A stretch of 9,764 nt of DNA from Selenomonadaceae bacterium (GTDB taxonomy: Bacteria > Bacillota > Negativicutes > Selenomonadales > Selenomonadaceae), in contig JAFSUE010000190.1 in assembly GCA_017445435.1 (NCBI GenBank), forward strand, positions 1 to 9,764. The letters run 5' to 3'. Positions 5,603 to 9,764 of the stretch are shown here, in pieces (position 1 is the stretch's first letter; the number at the start of each line of letters is the position of its first letter). Position numbers and translations under genes: made by a program. Under the pieces are notes generated by a model. It was not told where the DNA came from and searched no databases. It worked only from the letters and a program-made list of their open reading frames with translations.

Positions 5603-6076
5603 CTACCTTTCAAATTTAACTGTAACATTTCCGCCGCCCAACGTCGACGCTAAATCTGCAACGTTTAAAATTTTGCCCAGCCGCGTGTAGCTGTAACTTG
5701 TCGAAAAATCTTTGTAGAAAAGTACAATGTAACTTGAATCGTACAACATCAAATCGCCCGTGCTAATTTCGCCGACGTGTTCATCATTCGACGGAAAATT
5801 TTCATTAAAGCGATAATATTTTTCGTTGCCATTCAGTTCGTTCATCGTGACTTCAAGCGGCAATTTTTCAAGGAATGCCCGCGCAGATTCGCTATCGTCA
5901 ATCATAGCGTCAAAAATTTTTCCATTGATAGTAATTTTAATTTTCGTGCTAACCGCCGCCATTTCCTGCGCGGAAATTTTTTCTGTAGATTTTTCTGTAG
6001 GCTTTTCATTGCCATTCGCGCAACTTGTGAAAAAAATCAGCGTCAAAATTAAAGTTGAGAATAAAAATTTTTTCAT
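5603..6076 (-). CDS. Lipoprotein with cyclophilin-like fold domain
   Basis: 157 residues. The N-terminus is a lipoprotein signal: MKKFL, a hydrophobic run, then FTSC with the lipid-bearing C19 followed by Ala-Asn. A short charged linker repeats EK-T (EKPTEKSTEK, 24-33). Residues about 45-156 match the small bacterial cyclophilin-like fold family: IKITINGKIFDA (46-57), LPLEVTMNELNGNEKYY (72-88), STGDLMLY (105-112), IVLFYKDFSTSYSYTRLGKI (117-136) and GGGNVTVKF (147-155). The family is structurally related to cyclophilin but is not an established prolyl isomerase, and its ligand is generally unknown. AAGGA about 7 bases before the ATG supports the start. The gene begins 9 bp after the hydrolase stop and ends 12 bp before the acetyltransferase, so the three form one unit. 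Confidence 0.85.
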   Translation of the reverse strand: MKKFLFSTLILTLIFFTSCANGNEKPTEKSTEKISAQEMAAVSTKIKITINGKIFDAMIDDSESARAFLEKLPLEVTMNELNGNEKYYRFNENFPSNDEHVGEISTGDLMLYDSSYIVLFYKDFSTSYSYTRLGKILNVADLASTLGGGNVTVKFER

Positions 6077-6085
6077 CGCAATTCC

Positions 6086-7072
6086 TTATTTCACATTCAA
6101 ATTTATGAAGTCTCTAATTTCGGCGAAAGAATCAACGCTTTCTTGAAGTTTCGGCAATAACAATGCGAAATCGTGAGACATTTCAGGGTAAACCGTCAAC
6201 GTAACTTTCACGTCAGCCGCCGCCGCTTTTTTCGCAAGCTCAATACATTCATCTAAAAATAATTCGTAGCCGCCGACTTGAATTAACATTGGCGGTAAAC
6301 TTTTCAAATCTGCGTAAACAGGCGATAAACGCGGATCATTCAATTTCAAGCCGTTTGCATAAGAAGATTTATCTAATTTCGAGTTAAGCGGCGTACCTTT
6401 TCCCAAAATTAAATCGCGGCGTTCATTATACTTGCGCGAAGGAAAATCATTTGTCATCGTTGCCGACGGCGAAACTAAAATTAAACAACTTGGTTGCGGA
6501 ATATTATTTTCTTTCAAGTATAAAGACAGTGCAAGCGCCAAATTTCCGCCAGCTGAATCGCCAGTCACTATAATTTTTTTTGGGTCTACGCCACGACGAA
6601 GAATTTCATTGTAAACTTTCACGGCATCTTCAAGCGCGGCAGGATAAAGATATTGCGGAGCGGTACGGTAATCTACAAGGTAAATCTGCGCGGCGTCAGC
6701 AAGTACGCCTTGAACCATTCCTAAATTTCTGTAGCCGTTATCTAAAGGCAAAACGTAACCGCCGCCATGAAGTTGCACTACGACGCGGTCAGTTGTAGCG
6801 GCAGGATTTTCAAGCAGTTCAACCTTTGCGCCGTCCACTTCAAATTTTTCCCAAATCCAGCCATCTGGCGTTTCAAATTTTGAAAAAGGATGCCGTTCAC
6901 CTTCTCTCCTATGAAAGACAACGTCCATTTTGGATTTAACGTAACGTTGCTTAGCCTTGCCGTCAAATTTTAAACCGTCATTCGGCAAAGTCCATACGGG
7001 CATTGCTGAAGTTGCTGAAAAATTTATCAGCACAAGCACGGCGATTAAAGCTTGTATAAAAATTTTGCGCAT
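6086..7072 (-). CDS. Exported alpha/beta hydrolase, HSL-family esterase/lipase-like
   Basis: 328 residues from the chosen start. A signal peptide (1-23, MRKIF...SATSA before MPVW) points to export past the inner membrane. The mature part has the hormone-sensitive-lipase signatures: oxyanion HGGGY (102-106), DYRTAP (134-139), nucleophile GDSAGG (171-176, S173) and H300 in PEMSHDFALLLP. The aligned acid position, 30 residues before the His, is Glu270 (GGYELFLDE) rather than the usual Asp; Asp274 is the nearest alternative. Esterase activity on short-chain esters is the family expectation; the natural substrate is unknown. An ATG at 7078 in the same frame is only 2 bases from GGAGG, while 7072 is 8 bases away, so Met at 7072 is preferred. 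It is first in a tight operon with the lipoprotein and the O-acetyltransferase; a role in acyl turnover on envelope sugars is possible but inferred from context. Confidence 0.88.
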   Translation of the reverse strand: MRKIFIQALIAVLVLINFSATSAMPVWTLPNDGLKFDGKAKQRYVKSKMDVVFHRREGERHPFSKFETPDGWIWEKFEVDGAKVELLENPAATTDRVVVQLHGGGYVLPLDNGYRNLGMVQGVLADAAQIYLVDYRTAPQYLYPAALEDAVKVYNEILRRGVDPKKIIVTGDSAGGNLALALSLYLKENNIPQPSCLILVSPSATMTNDFPSRKYNERRDLILGKGTPLNSKLDKSSYANGLKLNDPRLSPVYADLKSLPPMLIQVGGYELFLDECIELAKKAAAADVKVTLTVYPEMSHDFALLLPKLQESVDSFAEIRDFINLNVK

Positions 7073-7080
7073 AAACATTT

Positions 7081-7085
7081 CCTCC
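7081..7085 (-). promoter_or_regulatory. Ribosome binding site that decides the hydrolase start
   Basis: GGAGG on the minus strand (7085-7081) lies 2 bases from the ATG at 7078 and 8 bases from the in-frame ATG at 7072. Normal spacing favours 7072. Confidence 0.7.
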
Positions 7086-7167
7086 AGTCAAAAATTGTAA
7101 TCGCTATAAAAATCGGGAAACTTAATAAGAAGTATAAATTTTCTAATGAATATAAGATGTTCCCTCC

Positions 7168-8139
7168 TTAAATTTCTTTTCGCAATAAGTACAGGAAAAA
7201 TGGCGCTCCTAAAATTGCCATTAAAATACCGACTGGCAATTCAATAGGCGCAAAAATTATTCTTGCAAAAGTGTCACTGAAGATTATGACTGCCGCGCCT
7301 AAAAATGCCGTTGCTGGCAATAAAAATTTGTAGTCCGAGCCGATTAAAAGTCTTGCCGTATGTGGAATGATTAAACCGACGAAACCTAATAAACCAGCTA
7401 CACAAACTGATGACGCCGCTAAAAGTGCCGCTAATGCCGTTAAAATTGTTCGCGTTAAATGGACGCGCAAACCTAAACCAGTTGCCACTTCGTCGCCGAG
7501 TTGTAAAATGTTTAAATGCCGCGCCGATAAAAAAGTTAAAATTACGCCGAAAATTGTATATGGAAATAAAATTTGTACGTGAATCCAACTTCGCGCAGAA
7601 AAGCCGCCGACCATAAACATTAACGCGCCGTGAACTTTTTCGCTATGAAAAATTAGTAAAGCTGAAATTCCTGCGCCTAAAAATGCGCTGACTGCCACGC
7701 CCGCTAAAATTATTCTTATCGGCTTAATGCCATTTTTCCACGCCAAAATGTAAATCATCAATGCGGCAAGCATTGCGCCTACAAAGGCGGCAGGTGTCAT
7801 TAATGCGCCTGCGTCGTCGAAAATCAGCATTACAAAAATTCCAAAAAGTCCCGCGCCTGATGAAATGCCGATTATATGCGGGTCTGCCAATGGATTTTTC
7901 ATTACGGCTTGCAAAATCGCGCCTGACAATGCTAAATTTATTCCAACTAACATTGCGGCGATTGTTCGCGGCAGACGAATATTTTCTAAAATTTGGCGTT
8001 GCGTTTCATTTAATGAACTTTCGCCAAAAAAATTTTGAAAAACTTCCGACGCGCCAATTTCTACTGAACCGTTCATTAAGCTAAAAAAAAATCCCGCGAC
8101 TGCAAAAATCGCGAAAAAAATTATTTTTGTGATTTTCAT
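7168..8139 (-). CDS. ABC transporter permease, FecCD/BtuC family (iron-chelate, heme or cobalamin uptake)
   Basis: 323 residues, the normal length, almost entirely hydrophobic with about ten membrane helices. Family motifs are clear: RLPRTIAAMLVGINLALSGA (55-74) then QAVMKNPLADPHIIGISSGAG (77-97), the cytosolic coupling region GDEVATGLGLRV (215-226), and GFVGLIIPHTARLLIGSDY (252-270) and ELPVGILMAILGAPFFLYLL (300-319). It forms the dimeric inner-membrane channel of a type II importer. The chelate carried (siderophore, heme or B12) cannot be told from the permease alone. Neither the ATPase (FecE/BtuD) nor the binding protein is in the window, and the next gene downstream is unrelated, so it depends on partners elsewhere. 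Its ATG overlaps the rfaE1 stop (ATGA) and the ribosome site is weak, indicating translational coupling. Confidence 0.92.
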   Translation of the reverse strand: MKITKIIFFAIFAVAGFFFSLMNGSVEIGASEVFQNFFGESSLNETQRQILENIRLPRTIAAMLVGINLALSGAILQAVMKNPLADPHIIGISSGAGLFGIFVMLIFDDAGALMTPAAFVGAMLAALMIYILAWKNGIKPIRIILAGVAVSAFLGAGISALLIFHSEKVHGALMFMVGGFSARSWIHVQILFPYTIFGVILTFLSARHLNILQLGDEVATGLGLRVHLTRTILTALAALLAASSVCVAGLLGFVGLIIPHTARLLIGSDYKFLLPATAFLGAAVIIFSDTFARIIFAPIELPVGILMAILGAPFFLYLLRKEI

Positions 8140-9116
8140 AAAAAATTTTCCAGCGCCGCCAAAAGTTCATCGTTACTTACAGCGTAAGTTCCAACTTTCG
8201 CCACTACGACGCCTGCCGCTACGTTTGCTAAAAATGCCGCCGCAGTTGAATCAATTCCGCCTGCCAATGCTAAAGTGAAAACTGCAATGACTGTATCGCC
8301 AGCGCCTGACACGTCGAAAACTTCCTGCGCGTGTGCTTTTACGTGAGAAATTTTTTTACCGTCAACCAACGTCAAACCTTCTGCAGAGCGCGTAACTAAA
8401 ATTCCATTTAAATTAAATTTTTTTATGATTTGCCGCGCAGATTTTTCAATTTCAGCGTCGACGTTAGAAATTTTTTTCGGCAGGACGGCGTTAAATTCTT
8501 TCAAATTCGGCGTGATAAAATTTGCAAAATTATATTTCGACCAATCGTCACCCTTAGGATCAACCGTGACGATTTTTTTTAATTGCCGACAACTGCAGAT
8601 AATTTTTTGGCAAATTTCTTCGGAACAAACACCTTTTCCGTAGTCAGAAATTATCACGGCGTCGACTTTTTCAATTTCCGCAAAAACATTTTCCAAAAAA
8701 ATTTTTTCCGCGTCGCCGTCAATTTCCGCCGTATCTTCAAAATCAAGCCGCAACATTTGTTGATGACCGCTAATGACGCGAATTTTTGTTGTGGTAGGTT
8801 TATCTGCGCGAAAAATCTTTGAGCCGTCAACGCCATAACTTTTTAATTTGTTCAAGAAAACTTCGCCGTGATTTTCTTTGCCAATCTGCGCGATTAACGA
8901 AGTTTGACAGCCAAGCCTAGCTAAATTGTGGGCAACGTTCGCCGCGCCGCCTAAAGTTTCTTTAACTTTCGTCACGTGATTAATTGGAACTGGCGCTTCA
9001 GGAGAAATGCGCGTGACTTCGCCGAAATAATATTTGTCCAACATAACGTCGCCGACGACTAAAATTTTACAGTTTTTGACGCCGTCTGCCACAAAATTTT
9101 TTAATTCTCTATTCAA
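8136..9116 (-). CDS. rfaE1: D-glycero-beta-D-manno-heptose-7-phosphate kinase (monofunctional RfaE1/HldA)
   Basis: 326 residues, a PfkB/ribokinase-fold protein equal to the N-terminal kinase half of E. coli HldE; the cytidylyltransferase half is missing, so a separate RfaE2/HldC is expected elsewhere. It phosphorylates heptose 7-phosphate at C1 in the ADP-heptose pathway for the LPS inner core. Diagnostic stretches: ILVVGDVMLDKYYFGEVTRI (18-37) then SPEAPVP, LGGAANVAHNLARLG (55-69), IISDYGKG (155-162), VDPKGDDWSKY (185-195), ITPNLKEF (201-208), and EVFDVSGAGDTVIAVF (265-280) with catalytic D274, followed by the conserved NVAAGVVVAKVGT (298-310). The start is TTG at 9116 with AGGGGG 7 bases upstream; it lies inside the end of the fliB-like gene (8-bp overlap). 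Its stop overlaps the permease ATG. Its presence is strong evidence for an outer membrane with heptose-containing LPS. Confidence 0.94.
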   Translation of the reverse strand: MNRELKNFVADGVKNCKILVVGDVMLDKYYFGEVTRISPEAPVPINHVTKVKETLGGAANVAHNLARLGCQTSLIAQIGKENHGEVFLNKLKSYGVDGSKIFRADKPTTTKIRVISGHQQMLRLDFEDTAEIDGDAEKIFLENVFAEIEKVDAVIISDYGKGVCSEEICQKIICSCRQLKKIVTVDPKGDDWSKYNFANFITPNLKEFNAVLPKKISNVDAEIEKSARQIIKKFNLNGILVTRSAEGLTLVDGKKISHVKAHAQEVFDVSGAGDTVIAVFTLALAGGIDSTAAAFLANVAAGVVVAKVGTYAVSNDELLAALENFL

Positions 9117-9764
9117 AATTTTTCCCCCTAAAAAGTTTATTCATTAAAATTGCAATGTCAGCAAAATTTTTTACCTCATCAGTTATCGCGTTTAAAAAAT
9201 TGTCATTGTGATTCAAATCTACAGCAAGTTCACTAATCATTTCAAAAATTTTTCGCGCATGTTTATTGAACATTGAAAGCGCCATTGCCTCAACAATTTT
9301 ATAGTTCACGGCGAAAACGGCGTAGTTGTGCTGAATCGTACCTTCAATTTTGAATGGATAAGCGCCGCCGAAAAATTCGTTGACCAAATAATTTTCCAGC
9401 GTCTGCGCGTACTTTTTCAAAAATTTTTTACGAACTTTATCAGAAATGTTGAAGTCAATTTGCCGTAAAAATTTTTCTGCCGCACCGTCACGAATTTTTG
9501 AAATAACGTTTGACATCAGCGTTAAAAATTCTTTTTGCTGGAAAGTTACGCTGGAAATTAACAATGGCATTTGTCCGACAAAAAATTCTTCCGACGTGTA
9601 AATCTTATTCAACGTGGAAATTGTTTCCAAGTCTCCGCGCAGAAAAATTTCTTCGACTTGCCGCAAATAAAATCCAAGTACGATTAATCGTCCGTCGATT
9701 GACAATCTTTTTTCCTGCAGAATTGAAATTGCCGTCAGCTGAATTTCTACTGCGTACGGCAAAA
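9109..9764 (-). CDS. fliB: C-terminal part of a FliB-like flagellin lysine-N-methylase (5' end outside window)
   Basis: About 217 residues are visible and the frame runs to the right edge. The TTG at 9762 could serve as a start, but FliB proteins are usually well over 300 residues with a Cys-rich N-terminal cluster, so that part should lie beyond the window. What is seen fits the FliB C-terminal half: an opening helix region (IQLTAISILQEKRLSIDGRL, then VLGFYLRQVEEIF), then LENYLVNEFFGGAYPF (122-137), which parallels the family LENYLVN...PF motif, a hydrophobic stretch VFAVNYKIVEAMALSMFNKH (149-168) and DLNHNDNFL (182-190), like the family EHN..YL. FliB methylates surface lysines of flagellin. 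No flagellar structural gene is in the window. It overlaps rfaE1 by 8 bp, implying one transcript. Assignment is from memory of family motifs and needs a profile search. Confidence 0.68.
   Translation of the reverse strand, partial: LPYAVEIQLTAISILQEKRLSIDGRLIVLGFYLRQVEEIFLRGDLETISTLNKIYTSEEFFVGQMPLLISSVTFQQKEFLTLMSNVISKIRDGAAEKFLRQIDFNISDKVRKKFLKKYAQTLENYLVNEFFGGAYPFKIEGTIQHNYAVFAVNYKIVEAMALSMFNKHARKIFEMISELAVDLNHNDNFLNAITDEVKNFADIAILMNKLFRGKNFE
9124..9129 (-). promoter_or_regulatory. Ribosome binding site of rfaE1, supports the TTG start
   Basis: AGGGGG (minus strand, 9129-9124) sits 7 bases before TTG at 9116 and inside the 3' end of the upstream coding region. No ATG in this frame is near. 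Confidence 0.75.

Noticed and set aside
7079..7167. Clear promoter for the hydrolase operon
   Set aside because: TACAAT (7099-7094) and TATACT (7136-7131) on the minus strand resemble -10 boxes, but neither has a convincing -35 at the right spacing.
1..9764. Frequent AAAATTTT palindromes as a functional signal
   Set aside because: They fit the low GC content and common Lys-Ile-Phe and Asn-Phe codon pairs. Enrichment cannot be judged without counting against a background model.

Overview
The window reads as chromosome of an AT-rich, Gram-negative, probably flagellated member of the Firmicutes, most likely Negativicutes (Selenomonas-like). This is an inference from three things together: an LPS heptose kinase (outer membrane), a Firmicutes-type EF-P with strong AGGAGG ribosome binding sites, and the C-terminal part of a FliB-like flagellin lysine methylase. 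No rRNA, tRNA, CRISPR array, transposase or phage gene was seen.

Left part (1-3574). The plus strand carries the tail of an acidic, Asn-rich protein with a 41-residue tandem repeat. Four bases later comes a divergent Hsp70 with a complete ATPase domain and a short C-terminal domain. On the minus strand, converging on the Hsp70 gene, are a small von Willebrand A protein and then rlmB (23S rRNA Gm2251 methyltransferase).

Middle (3575-4299). About 725 bp hold no recognisable gene. They contain an operator-like inverted repeat overlapping a likely promoter of the VWA gene, then two adjacent, apparently related MITE-like palindromic elements sharing an 18-bp block and an A-rich tail, a perfect 14-bp hairpin, a heptamer tandem repeat, and the efp promoter region. 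Elongation factor P (efp, TTG start) follows and ends at a clear intrinsic terminator.

Right part (4976-9764). Everything is on the minus strand. In transcription order: a fliB-like gene (cut by the right edge), rfaE1/hldA (TTG start, overlapping fliB by 8 bp), and a FecCD-type ABC permease (ATGA overlap with rfaE1). After a gap of about 95 bp come an exported HSL-family alpha/beta hydrolase, a lipoprotein with a cyclophilin-like fold, and a hexapeptide-repeat sugar O-acetyltransferase, 9-12 bp apart. The first three genes are translationally coupled although they serve flagella, LPS and metal or cofactor uptake; the second three look like one envelope-associated operon.

Most genes are ordinary. 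The points most worth a second look are the MITE-like pair, the repeat protein coupled to the divergent Hsp70, the FliB/heptose kinase/permease coupling, and the Glu at the catalytic-acid position of the hydrolase.
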